From JANMCE01 sp963791625 (GTDB lineage Bacteria; Actinomycetota; Acidimicrobiia; Acidimicrobiales; Ilumatobacteraceae): a stretch of DNA of 64,000 nucleotides. The notes under the pieces were generated by a model. It made no database searches. It worked only from the letters and a program-made list of their open reading frames with translations, and was not told where the DNA came from. This document shows, piece by piece, positions 26,867 to 35,416 of this stretch; within the stretch, counting starts at the first letter, position 1; every line of letters starts with the position of its first letter. Both the position numbers and the translations under genes were made by a program. The DNA lies in contig CAWBTA010000006.1 in assembly GCA_963791625.1 (NCBI GenBank), positions 930,001 to 994,000 on the forward strand, written 5' to 3'.

Positions 26867-28591
26867 TTACTTCTTGATGAAGACGCCAGCCAGCTTGATG
26901 GCACCCAGCGCGCTGGCCTCGGGGTTCGGAAGGCCGAACACGTTTGGCGAGGTGATGTTGCCGGCCAGGTCGTACATGAGCGTGATGCCGGGCAGATCCT
27001 TGATGAGCAGTTCCTGGATCTTGTCGTACGCAGCCTTGCGCTTCGCGAAGTCGGCGCTGGCCTTGCCCTCCTCGAACAGTTTGTCCACTTCGGGATTCGA
27101 ATAGAAGATCAGATTGTTCTTGTCGCCGCTGGTGTAGCTGGAACGGATCTGGTCGGGCTCAGCGAACTGGTTGGTTCGGAAACAACCCACCTGATAGTCG
27201 CCCACCTTGCCGAAGATTCGGCCGACATAGGCACCCTGGTCCTGCGACTTCAGCGTGACCTTCATTCCGGCGGCTTCCCACTGCTGCTTCAGCAGATCCA
27301 TGAAGTTATTTGCCTCCGGTGAGGGGATGCACTCGGCCGTGATCTCAATCGGTTTGCCGTACTCCTTTACCAGCGCCTTCGCTTTCTCCAGATCGAACTT
27401 CGGCGTGATGGCGCTCTTGTTGAAGTACGGCGAATCGAGAGCAAAAACCGAGTAGGACGGGATACGGGCACCGTCGTAGACCAAGGTGTTGATGGTGTCC
27501 TTGTCGGTGGCGTAGGCAATGGCTTGACGGACCAGTAGGTTGTCGAGCGGTGCCTTCTGGTTGTTGAACAACAGGTTGGTGGACGAAGAACCACTTACAC
27601 GCTGCACCTTGAGCTTGGCCTTTTCAGCGGCGACGACGGTGCTGGTGTCGGCGGTGTTGATCAGGTCGAACTCGCCGTTCTGCAACGCCTGCAAGCGCTT
27701 CTGCGTGTCGGCGATACCGGTGTAGGTGATCTTGTCGAGATAGGGGAGGGCACCACCGGCGTCATCCTTGCGCCAGTACGACGGGTTCTTCTCTACCTCG
27801 ATGACGCCACCCGGCTCGAACTTGGTGACCTTGAAGGGCCCGGTGCCGACCGGAGCCAGACCGAAGCCGGCTGGGTCTTTCGCAACTGCGGTTGGGGAGG
27901 GGATGAAGCCCATTGCGGTCGTGAGGTCGTTGATGAAACCAACGTTGGGTGCGTCCATGGTAAACACCACGGTGCTGTCGTCCTTCATTGACGGTTTCTG
28001 CTGACCGGCCGAGGTGGCCCAGGGGCTTCCGGTGGCGGGGTCGGCCATGCGGAGCCAGTGCTTCACGACTGCATCAGCATTGAGATCGGTGCCGTCTTGG
28101 AACTTGATGCCCTTGCGTAGCACCACGGTCCAGGACTTGAGGTCGTCAGATGCCGTGACGCTTTCGGCCAGGAACGGCACGAACTTGTTGTCCTTGTCGA
28201 AGGCCACGAGCGGGTCGTAGATGGAGAGGGCGATTATCTTGTCGGCGGGCTGCGCCAGCTGCTGGGCCGGGTCGAGGGTGCTGACGGCCGATTCCAGCGC
28301 TACGCGCAACGTGCCGCCGAGCACGGGCTTCTCTCCGGCGGCCACCGTCGTGGCCGGCGTGGCTGCGGTCGTGATTGCGGTTTGCGCGGTGGTCTCCACC
28401 GGCTTGGCCGCGGTGGTGGCCGGGGCCTCCGAGGTTGCGGTTGCTGCTGCGGTCGTGGCCGTACCTGCCGCAGTGGTCGGTGCATCCGACGATTTGCTGC
28501 TGCTGCCGCACGCAGCTGCGACGAAAGCCATGCTCAACAGACCGGCAGTGAAAAGTCGACTGTGGGTGCTTCCTTGTGAACGATTCTTCAT
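26867..28591 (-). CDS. Peptide-type ABC transporter substrate-binding lipoprotein (SBP_bac_5)
   Basis: Extracytoplasmic solute receptor of 574 residues. The signal peptide ends in the lipobox AFVAAACGSSS, so the mature protein is lipid-anchored. Directly after comes a linker of about 55 residues made almost only of Ala, Thr, Ser, Pro and Val, which probably spans part of the cell wall. The SBP_bac_5 fold begins with GGTLRVALESAVSTLDPAQQL and includes DGTDLNADAVVKHWLRM. The ATG at 28591 is preceded by AGGGGGAT. It is the first gene of the importer operon. Substrate (peptide, nickel or other) cannot be read from sequence. Confidence 0.92.
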   Translation of the reverse strand: MKNRSQGSTHSRLFTAGLLSMAFVAAACGSSSKSSDAPTTAAGTATTAAATATSEAPATTAAKPVETTAQTAITTAATPATTVAAGEKPVLGGTLRVALESAVSTLDPAQQLAQPADKIIALSIYDPLVAFDKDNKFVPFLAESVTASDDLKSWTVVLRKGIKFQDGTDLNADAVVKHWLRMADPATGSPWATSAGQQKPSMKDDSTVVFTMDAPNVGFINDLTTAMGFIPSPTAVAKDPAGFGLAPVGTGPFKVTKFEPGGVIEVEKNPSYWRKDDAGGALPYLDKITYTGIADTQKRLQALQNGEFDLINTADTSTVVAAEKAKLKVQRVSGSSSTNLLFNNQKAPLDNLLVRQAIAYATDKDTINTLVYDGARIPSYSVFALDSPYFNKSAITPKFDLEKAKALVKEYGKPIEITAECIPSPEANNFMDLLKQQWEAAGMKVTLKSQDQGAYVGRIFGKVGDYQVGCFRTNQFAEPDQIRSSYTSGDKNNLIFYSNPEVDKLFEEGKASADFAKRKAAYDKIQELLIKDLPGITLMYDLAGNITSPNVFGLPNPEASALGAIKLAGVFIKK

Positions 28592-28736
28592 GTAATCCCC
28601 CTGAATATGGAGCTGAGCTCCCGTGTTTGGACTGCTCGCGACCGCCTGGGTCCATGCGCTGAAGATCACATCACTACCAAACCTTTTGTGACCCCCGGCA
28701 CAAGTGTGCCACGAAGTGACACCCTTCGCTACTCAT

Positions 28737-28779
28737 GGGTAACGCCGCCTGAGGAAATTACGGGTAACGTTGTTACCCG
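28737..28779. promoter_or_regulatory. Palindrome and repeated GGGTAAC half-sites, probable operator
   Basis: CGGGTAAC at 28761-28768 and GTTACCCG at 28772-28779 form a perfect inverted repeat with a 3-base spacer. A third copy of GGGTAAC lies at 28737-28743, 25 bp upstream in direct orientation. The cluster lies in the divergent region between the importer operon (start 28591) and the DUF5522-like gene, whose GTG start is the last base of the palindrome. A repressor-binding site is the simplest reading. Confidence 0.6.
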
Positions 28780-28967
28780 TGGGTAGTCCTCTGTCACCGG
28801 CGGTGTACGAGGCCCACGAGGCCGCAGTGGCGAGTGGTGCGCCAACCTATCGTGATCCTCGTACGGGCTATGAGGTCTTCACCGAGGTGGCGCTGCGTGC
28901 ACGAGGCTCCTGCTGTGGAAATCGCTGTCGTCACTGCCCGTACGACTATGCGGCCTGTAACCCCTAA
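28779..28967 (+). CDS. DUF5522-like small cysteine-rich protein
   Basis: A 62-residue protein starting at GTG 28779. The C-terminal half has GSCCGNRCRHCPYDY, a conserved Cys-rich motif of the DUF5522 family that could bind zinc or an Fe-S cluster. The N-terminal half, with YRDPRTGYEVFTEVALRARG, is also family-typical. The gene ends 10 bp before the PPK2 gene, so it probably leads that operon. Function is unknown. Confidence 0.75.
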   Translation: MGSPLSPAVYEAHEAAVASGAPTYRDPRTGYEVFTEVALRARGSCCGNRCRHCPYDYAACNP

Positions 28968-28977
28968 TCTGCACGCC

Positions 28978-29784
28978 ATGAAGATTGACGACCTGCGTAT
29001 TGCGAAGGGCAGTTCTGTCCGGCTGGCAAAGCTTTCGACGGACGACACCCTTGGGCTGGCCGACAAAGCAGCCGCCCTGGCCGAGTTGGCCAAGATTCAG
29101 CCCGACATCACCGAACTGCAAACCCGTCTTCATGCCGACGGCAAGCGTGGTGTGCTTTTGGTCATTCAGGCAATGGATGCGGGCGGCAAGGATGGTGCCG
29201 TTCGCGGCCTGCATGGTGCGTTGAACCCGACCGGGGTGCGCGTCGTGTCGTTCAAGGTTCCTGCCGGCCGCGAGACCGAGCAGGACTACCTCTGGCGGGT
29301 GCACAACGAATGTCCGCGTAAGGGTGAAATCGTGATCTTCAACCGCAGCCACTACGAAGACGTACTGGTCGTGCGGGTGCGCGAATTTGTCGCCCCTCAA
29401 CAGTGGAAGAAGCGGTACGAACACATCGCTAACTTCGAACAGATGCTCGCCGACGAGGGCACCGAAATCATCAAGATCTTCCTGCATATCTCCAAAGAAG
29501 AGCAACGCGTCCGCCAGCAGGAGCGCATCGATATCCCGAACAAGAACTGGAAGTTTCGGGCCCGTGATCTTGAGGACCGGGCACGATGGGACAACTATAT
29601 GGCTGCCTACCAGGACGCCATCAACAAAACGTCCACTCCGGATGCACCATGGTATGTCGTGCCGGCCGATCGTAAATGGGTGAGAGACGTTGCAATTGCA
29701 ACTATTCTGCGTCAGCACCTGAAGAAGATCAATCCGAAGTATCCACCGAACCCCGACGTGGTGCCTGGTATGAAGGTGGACTGA
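28978..29784 (+). CDS. Polyphosphate kinase 2 family protein (PPK2)
   Basis: PPK2 enzymes phosphorylate nucleotides (AMP, ADP or GDP) with inorganic polyphosphate. The 268-residue protein has the Walker A-type loop IQAMDAGGKDGAVRG, then DYLWRVHNECPRKGEIVIFNRSHYEDVLVVRV, and the lid region RARDLEDRARWDNYMAAYQDAI. It is one PPK2 domain, similar in length to class I and III enzymes, and cytoplasmic. The start is ATG 28978. Its stop overlaps the start of the RidA-like gene (TGATG). Which nucleotide it prefers is not decided by anything I can see. Confidence 0.93.
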   Translation: MKIDDLRIAKGSSVRLAKLSTDDTLGLADKAAALAELAKIQPDITELQTRLHADGKRGVLLVIQAMDAGGKDGAVRGLHGALNPTGVRVVSFKVPAGRETEQDYLWRVHNECPRKGEIVIFNRSHYEDVLVVRVREFVAPQQWKKRYEHIANFEQMLADEGTEIIKIFLHISKEEQRVRQQERIDIPNKNWKFRARDLEDRARWDNYMAAYQDAINKTSTPDAPWYVVPADRKWVRDVAIATILRQHLKKINPKYPPNPDVVPGMKVD

Positions 29785-30185
29785 TGGAACATCAACGCAT
29801 CTCGTCGGGCTCCCCCTGGGAACTCATTATCGGCTACAGCCGAGCCGTTCGCATCGGTAGCCAGGTCTGGGTGTCGGGCACGGCGCCGCAGTGGCCGGAC
29901 GGCACCATTGACCCTGACCCAGCCCACCAGGCTCGTCAGTGCTTCGCCACCATTAGCCACGCGTTGATTGAGGCGGGCGGATCTCTGAAGGACGTGGTCC
30001 GAACCCGAATCTTTCTGACGAATCCGGCCGACTTTGATGCCATCAGCACCGTCCACGGTGAGCTGTTCTCCGAAACTCGGCCGGCCAACACCACCGTCGT
30101 GGTTGCGGCGCTGTTGAATCCTCAGTGGAAGGTCGAGATCGAGGTGGACGCCGTCATCGCCAGCCGTGATCGCGTCGGCGGCTGA
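29784..30185 (+). CDS. RidA family protein (YjgF/YER057c/UK114)
   Basis: RidA proteins hydrolyse reactive enamine/imine intermediates released by PLP enzymes. The 133-residue protein has the compact chorismate-mutase-like fold, with GSQVWVSGTAPQWPDG, a helix QARQCFATISHALIEAGGSLKDVVRTRIFL and the RPANTTVVVAALLNPQWKVEIE segment carrying the conserved active-site Arg and Glu. It is translationally coupled to PPK2. Only archetypal RidA members have the proven deaminase activity, so the role is likely but unproven. Confidence 0.88.
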   Translation: MEHQRISSGSPWELIIGYSRAVRIGSQVWVSGTAPQWPDGTIDPDPAHQARQCFATISHALIEAGGSLKDVVRTRIFLTNPADFDAISTVHGELFSETRPANTTVVVAALLNPQWKVEIEVDAVIASRDRVGG

Positions 30186-30227
30186 CCGAATCCAGTTAGG
30201 GTGGGCCTCCCGGCTAATGTCGGAGCT

Positions 30228-30719
30228 GTGTCGGAACCCCGCGAAATTCTCGATTGGACCACATTCGGCGAGGCGTCTCGCTCGCTCGCCCAGAGCATCG
30301 CGGAAGATGGTTTTGAGCCCGACATGATCCTGGCCATCGCTCGAGGCGGCCTGCTGGTGGCCGGAGCGCTCGGGTACGCCCTCGGTATCAAAAATCTCTA
30401 CACGATGAACGTCGAGTTCTACACCGGGATCGATGAGCGCCTCGAAGTGCCCATGATCCTGCCGCCGGTGCCCGATATCAGTCTGCTCGCCGATGCCAAG
30501 GTGCTCATCGCCGACGATGTTGCCGACACCGGCAACACACTCAAGCTGATCAACAGCTTCTGCGAGGGCAAGGTGGGCGAGCTGCGCACCGCCGTGCTCT
30601 ATGAGAAGCCCTGGAACATCGTGCCGGTGCAGTACATCTGGAAAAAGACCGACAAGTGGATCGAGTTTCCGTGGAGCTCGCTGCCCCCTATCGCCGGCCA
30701 AGGCGTCCCCGAAACGTAG
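30228..30719 (+). CDS. Phosphoribosyltransferase (xanthine/guanine PRTase-like)
   Basis: A type I phosphoribosyltransferase of about 163 residues. The PRPP-binding loop is VLIADDVADTGNTLKLI, and an N-terminal strand has PDMILAIARGGLLVAGALGYALG, as in XGPRT/HPRT-like proteins. The C-terminal part ends with WIEFPWSS, which resembles the archaeal and actinobacterial xanthine-guanine enzymes. The start is probably GTG 30228; an open frame reaches further to 30201. It follows RidA by 42 bp on the same strand. Nucleobase salvage is the likely role. Confidence 0.85.
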   Translation: MSEPREILDWTTFGEASRSLAQSIAEDGFEPDMILAIARGGLLVAGALGYALGIKNLYTMNVEFYTGIDERLEVPMILPPVPDISLLADAKVLIADDVADTGNTLKLINSFCEGKVGELRTAVLYEKPWNIVPVQYIWKKTDKWIEFPWSSLPPIAGQGVPET

Positions 30720-30777
30720 GAAGCCGCTGCGTACTCGCTTGGTTTCCGGCCGCGCCCGACGAAGGTCGGCAAGTGCT

Positions 30778-32341
30778 TCACGCACTGAGGATGGTGTGGG
30801 CGGCGTTGCGGCCACTGGCGCCCCAGACGCCGGCGCCGGGGAACGTTGCTGCGCCGGTGAGGTAGAGGCCTTTCACGGGCGTCTGATAGCGAGTGAGCTC
30901 GGGGTCTTTGCCGCGGATGGCGGTCAGGGGACCGCCGGCGAAGCTGGTTGCGTGGCCACGGGGCAGGTGGAACTCGGTCTCGTAGATGTCCGGAGTCATG
31001 GTTCGCATGCGGCGCACGCTTGATGACCAACCGGGCTGCACCATTGAGGAATACACACTGAGCCAACGTTCGGGTTCGGCCGATGTCGGCCAGCCGCCCT
31101 TCAGTTCGTACGGCGTGTAGAGCGCTTCAAGGCTCAAGACGTGTCCACCGTCCGCCCCCGGCACCCGCATGGTCGGGTCAAGTACGGAGGGCAGATTCAC
31201 GATGAAGATCGGCTTGCCGGCCACCTTGCCGTTGGCCTTGTCGAGCCACGCCCGATGCATGTCGGCCAGGGGTGGCCCGATGATGGCCGACGGCAGCGCC
31301 GGGTTGATGCCGAGGCGATCGGCCAGGTTCTGATCGACCTGCCGGTAGATTGGCAGTTCACCGACAACCGCGTCGATCTTGCTTTCGTACCCGTCCTGGA
31401 CCGGAAGCGTGCGCCACTTTTCCACCATCGCGCTCGCACTGGCCGGCGGGTTCTTCAACCACCCGACAAACGTGGCGTGCGGGTCACAGGCCGACACCAC
31501 GACCGGCGCAGTGATCAAGCGTGCCGTCAGTCAGTTGGATACCACGGATGGCTGGTCCTTCGCACAAGATGGCCTCCACCCGACTTGCTGTTCGCACCGT
31601 TCCACCCGCCTGCAGGAAACTAGCCAGTACCGCTTCGGGCACCGCGCCGCTGCCACCGACGGGTCGCCCCACCGAACCGGCGTGCTCGAGCGCGTAGGTG
31701 ATGGCGCCGAGGCCCGTACCCGGCGTTTCGGGGGAGAGGCCCCACACCCCGGGACCCATGGCGATACCGGGCGCGAGGAGGGCTTCGGCCTTGAAGTACG
31801 ACCGCATCACATCGCCGACGCTCATGCGTGACCACTTCATCATCATTGTCAGACCGCGGCCCCTGTGGGCAATGGCTTTCTTGGCGAGCGAACCGGGAGA
31901 CGGGGTCTCGTTGGCGACATCGCGGATGAGCTTCGCGATCGGCAGTGCATCCTTCACATATCGCTGGTAGCCGGCAACCTCGCCGGGGTAGGTGTAGCGA
32001 AGGGCGTCGACGGTGCGGTCGTAGTCGTGGAACAAGAACCACGCGGGACGGTCGTCGTGGGCCATGTTCACCCAGCCGGGCGTGACGTCGAGGTACCTCA
32101 GTCCGTGGGCCGCCAGACCGAGCTCTTCCATAATGGGCGTCGAACGAAACACGCGATGGTCGCAGTTGCAGATATTGACCCGAGCATTGCCGAGGGCAGT
32201 GACCGTGGCGGCGCAACCGCCGACCTCGGCGCGGGCCTCCACCAGCAGGGTCCGTCGACCGGCCCGAGCGAGATACGCGGCGCAGATCAGTCCGTTGTGC
32301 CCCGCGCCGATAACGATGGCGTCATAGTCAGCTGCGCTCAT
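30778..32341 (-). CDS. NAD(P)/FAD-dependent oxidoreductase, phytoene-desaturase-like (frameshifted)
   Basis: A CrtI/phytoene-desaturase-type flavoprotein of about 520 residues after repair. The dinucleotide fold is DAIVIGAGHNGLICAAYLARAG followed by LLVEARAEVGGCAAT, and the C-terminal FAD motif is LYLTGAATFPGAGVWGASGRNAAH. The frame breaks near 31518: CTTGATCACTGCGCC must lose a T to read CTG ATC ACT GCG (LITAPVVVSACDP). Relatives include carotenoid enzymes and the pyridine nucleotide-disulfide oxidoreductase domain 2 proteins. With no other carotenoid genes nearby I would not call it a desaturase. The start is ATG 32341, divergent from the creatininase gene. Confidence 0.85.
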
Positions 32342-32399
32342 CGACTGAGTGTGGCACAGCCTTCCAGCCATCCGCCTCTTCAACCGGTACCATCCGAAG

Positions 32400-33177
32400 A
32401 TGCCTCAGGACAGACATCTCGATCGACTTCGCGCCCCTGACATTTCCCGGCTTATCACCGACCGTTCGGTACTCCTGATGCCCCTCGGAGCGATTGAACA
32501 GCACGGCCCGCATCTTCCCTTCAATACCGACCTCATCATCGCTCAGGCCGTCGCGGAAGGAGCGGTGGAGGCGGTCGGTGACGAGCACGACGTTTGGCTG
32601 TTGCCGCCGTTGGCCTACACCAAGTCAAACGAGCATGCATGGTCGGCCGGCACGTTCTGGATGTCGGCCGAAACCATGATGCGCGTGGTAGACGACATTG
32701 GCCGAAGCATCGCCAAGATGCCGGTCAAGAAGATCGTCTTCCTGAACGGGCACGGCGGCAACTCATCGCTGATGAACATGATGAACCGCGAGCTTCGCCT
32801 CAAGCATGGACTCATTTCATTCCTCACCCATCCGGGTGTTCCGCCCGACCAGGGTGGCCAGTCGCCGCCTTCTGAGCTGGGCATGGGCGTCCACGGAGGA
32901 ACCGACGAGACGTCGATCATGTTGCACCTTGCGCCCGAACTGGTTGACATGACGCGCGGCACAACGACGAGTGCCCGAGCACATCGCCAACAACCGCTAC
33001 GTGCGCTTCGGAGGCAAGGTGGCGTTCAGTTGGATGAGTAACGACTTCCACGACGACGGCTACATCGGTGACCCGACGCCAGCTACCGCGGAGCTGGGCA
33101 AACAACTCTTCGAAGGCGCGGTGCGCGGTCTGGCCGACGCCCTGGGCGAAGTCGCCGCCTTCACGTATCGCCCCTAA
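32400..33177 (+). CDS. Creatininase-family amidohydrolase (frameshifted)
   Basis: A metal-dependent amide hydrolase of the creatininase superfamily, which also includes the mycofactocin maturase MftE. The 258-residue repaired protein has the metal motifs PLGAIEQHGPHLPFNTD, KSNEHAWSAGTFW and FLNGHGGNSSLM, and HGGTDETSIMLHL near the C-terminal half. The frame breaks near 32955: deleting one G in CGCGGCAC gives MTRAQRRVPEHIANNRYVRFGG. The start is ATG 32400. It ends at a strong stem-loop and converges on an ABC transporter operon. Creatininine hydrolysis itself is only one possibility within this family. Confidence 0.87.
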
Positions 33178-33267
33178 ACAACCTCGCTGGTCACTACCGC
33201 TCCTGGCGCTCGTTCTCGCTGTCGCTCGGCAATCCCGCAGGTCATTCACAACGTCTGCAACGCCAAA

Positions 33268-33293
33268 GGGCCGGGCCCCGAAGGGCCCGGCCC
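33268..33293. terminator. Bidirectional stem-loop terminator
   Basis: GGGCCGGGCCC at 33268-33278 and GGGCCCGGCCC at 33283-33293 form a perfect 11-bp stem with a CGAA loop. It is in the gap between two convergent genes, the creatininase-family gene and the substrate-binding protein, and is the strongest stem in that gap. Neither side has a long T-run, so it may be only moderately efficient. Confidence 0.8.
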
Positions 33294-33309
33294 GTTCCGT
33301 GCTAGGTGG

Positions 33310-34467
33310 TTAACCCTTCCAGCTGATGGTCTTGTCGATGAAGCTGTTGTCGGCGATGTCGGATGGCTTGAGGCCGGGCTTCACCTTGATCTTTTGGGCT
33401 TCGAACACCGGCGTGGCCTTCTTGATGAAGTCAGTCAGTCTGGCATCCTCAGAGTCACCAAGGGTCGAGTTGGTGCCGTTGCCGATCATGCCGATCTCCA
33501 GCTGTGACTTCACCGATGCATCGGTGGCACCCTGATCTTCTTTCCAGAAGGTGTCGAAGGTGGTCACTGCGCTGATGATGACCTTGTCGGCGGCAGCGTG
33601 GTCCTTGACGTAGTCAATCTGCGACTGCTGGAACATCGGAACCAGAGCGGCGAGGCACTTCTTGGTATTGGCATCCTTCAGCGCGTCGGCACGAACCGAG
33701 AGCGACTCCGGATACAAGGTCCAGCCGGCGTCGTACACGAGACCGAAGCCGATGTCGATGGCACCGGTTTCGAGCTTGGAGTACTGGTAGGGCTCGGCGG
33801 TAGCGAATCCTTGGTGGGCGGTCTTGTCGGTGCCGGGCTTGGCCAGGATCTTGTCACCCTTGTAGTTGAAGTCGACCTTCTCCTTGGGGACCACGCCAGC
33901 GGAGATGAGGTACTCGATGTAGGTCGAGCCGCCGAACACGGTGATGGTGTCAACTTCTTTGGCGATGTCGGCAATGGTCTTGGCCGCTGGGTGCTTCTTC
34001 TTGTCCCACAAGATGACCTGCGGGCTCTTTTCCTGCGGCGAGACGACGGCCACGACGGGCGTGTCGTTGCTGAACTTCACGGCGTCGTCGGTGGAGATGA
34101 AGCCGAGCAGAATCGACGTGTCCTTGTACATCTGGCTGGTGACGGTCTGGTCACCGAGGAACGGACCACCGGCGCGGATTTCGAGCTGGACACCCTGGGC
34201 CACTCCCTTGTAGGTCAGGGTACCGAGCGTGGCGCCGGTGTCCTTCGAGGTCTTGAAGTCGGGGCCCATCAGCTGGTACGTGGCGCCGTGCTCGGCTTCC
34301 GGGAACCAGTCGGTCTGAACCACGACCTTGTCGGGGCAGACGCCTTTGAGGGCGCCTTCCTTGGCGGCACCCCCGGTCGCCGTCTTGGTGGAGCTGCTAC
34401 CGCAACCGGCAACGAGCAGTGAACCGGCAAGGGCGAACCCAAGAGCGGCAGAACGTTTGGTGATCAT
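33310..34467 (-). CDS. ABC transporter substrate-binding lipoprotein, NMT1/SsuA-like
   Basis: Periplasmic-type receptor of 385 residues. The signal peptide with lipobox LLVAGCGSSS gives a lipoprotein. The mature part starts DKVVVQTDWFPEAEHGATYQLMG, like the NMT1/THI5 group that binds pyrimidine precursors, and other members bind sulfonates. GGSTYIEYLISAG is a typical ligand-cleft segment. The gene follows the permease by 61 bp. The context (a cytosine-deaminase-like gene) suggests a nitrogen heterocycle as ligand. Confidence 0.88.
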   Translation of the reverse strand: MITKRSAALGFALAGSLLVAGCGSSSTKTATGGAAKEGALKGVCPDKVVVQTDWFPEAEHGATYQLMGPDFKTSKDTGATLGTLTYKGVAQGVQLEIRAGGPFLGDQTVTSQMYKDTSILLGFISTDDAVKFSNDTPVVAVVSPQEKSPQVILWDKKKHPAAKTIADIAKEVDTITVFGGSTYIEYLISAGVVPKEKVDFNYKGDKILAKPGTDKTAHQGFATAEPYQYSKLETGAIDIGFGLVYDAGWTLYPESLSVRADALKDANTKKCLAALVPMFQQSQIDYVKDHAAADKVIISAVTTFDTFWKEDQGATDASVKSQLEIGMIGNGTNSTLGDSEDARLTDFIKKATPVFEAQKIKVKPGLKPSDIADNSFIDKTISWKG

Positions 34468-34528
34468 GAAAGGAGTATCCCCCTGATTGAAGTGTGGTGG
34501 GTCATGCGGCACTGCATGCGATGAGGAG

Positions 34529-35416
34529 TCAGATCGCATCCTTACGGCTGGACTCATGCCAGTGGCCAACGGCCCGGTTCGAGATCCATCCGAAAGTCAC
34601 AAAGAACAAGATGCCGAGCAGGGCGGCGATGATGGCACACGTCGTCATGCGGCTCGGTTGATTGTTCAAAAAGTAGTCGTTGATACGGCGGCCAAGCCCA
34701 GGGTTGCCTTTGGCGAAGAAGAAGTCGCCGACCACCGCGCCGATGACCGACAGACCAGCCGAGATACGAAAGCCGGTGAACATCGCGGGCATAGCGGCCG
34801 GAAGCTGCAGTTTGGTGAGCCGGGTCCAGCGGTTCGCGCTATTAAGCGTGAAAAGGTCGTGCTGGTTGCGTTCGGCGGAAAGTAACCCGAACAAGGTGTT
34901 GGACACGATCGGGAAAATCGAGATCAGCACCGTGGTGATGACACGGCTGCGGAAGTTGGCACCGGAGATGGCGATGATGAGCGGGATCATGGCCAGGATG
35001 GGCACGGCCTGCAACGCAACGAGGTAGGGGTAGAGCGCCCGCTCGATCCACCGCGCTTGGCTCATACCGATGGCCAATCCGACGCCCAGCGTGATGGCGA
35101 TGGCGAGACCGAGCAACGCCGTCCAGAAGGAGATCTGGGTGGAGCTCCAGATTTTGCCGAACACTGCGCCGACGCCCGAGAAGGTCTGATGCGGTGCAGG
35201 GATAAGCAGCGGTTTGCCGTTGGGAGCGAAGTTGCCGTCGATACCGTAGGCCAAGGCATACCAGACGCCGATGAAAACGAGAAACACAACGAACGGTCCG
35301 AGGAGATCGACGAGTTGACGATGCTTCGGCCCGGCGTTCATCGGGGCATCGGCCAGCTCCGAGGCGGACAACGTCATGGTGGCACGGCCGGGTGATCCTC
35401 CGATGCCGCCGCTCAT
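34529..35416 (-). CDS. ABC transporter permease, SsuC/TauC-type
   Basis: Inner-membrane permease of 295 residues of the BPD_transp_1 family. Hydrophobic helices include LVDLLGPFVVFLVFIGVWYAL and ISFWTALLGLAIAITLGVGL. The coupling (EAA) loop lies in LNSANRWTRLTKLQLPAAMPAMFTGFR. It overlaps the ATPase gene by 4 bp and belongs to the same operon. SsuC/TauC/ThiX-type permeases work as homodimers. Confidence 0.9.
   Translation of the reverse strand: MSGGIGGSPGRATMTLSASELADAPMNAGPKHRQLVDLLGPFVVFLVFIGVWYALAYGIDGNFAPNGKPLLIPAPHQTFSGVGAVFGKIWSSTQISFWTALLGLAIAITLGVGLAIGMSQARWIERALYPYLVALQAVPILAMIPLIIAISGANFRSRVITTVLISIFPIVSNTLFGLLSAERNQHDLFTLNSANRWTRLTKLQLPAAMPAMFTGFRISAGLSVIGAVVGDFFFAKGNPGLGRRINDYFLNNQPSRMTTCAIIAALLGILFFVTFGWISNRAVGHWHESSRKDAI

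Noticed and set aside
28879..29718. A minus-strand frame opposite PPK2
   Set aside because: Antisense to a strongly conserved kinase; no family similarity.
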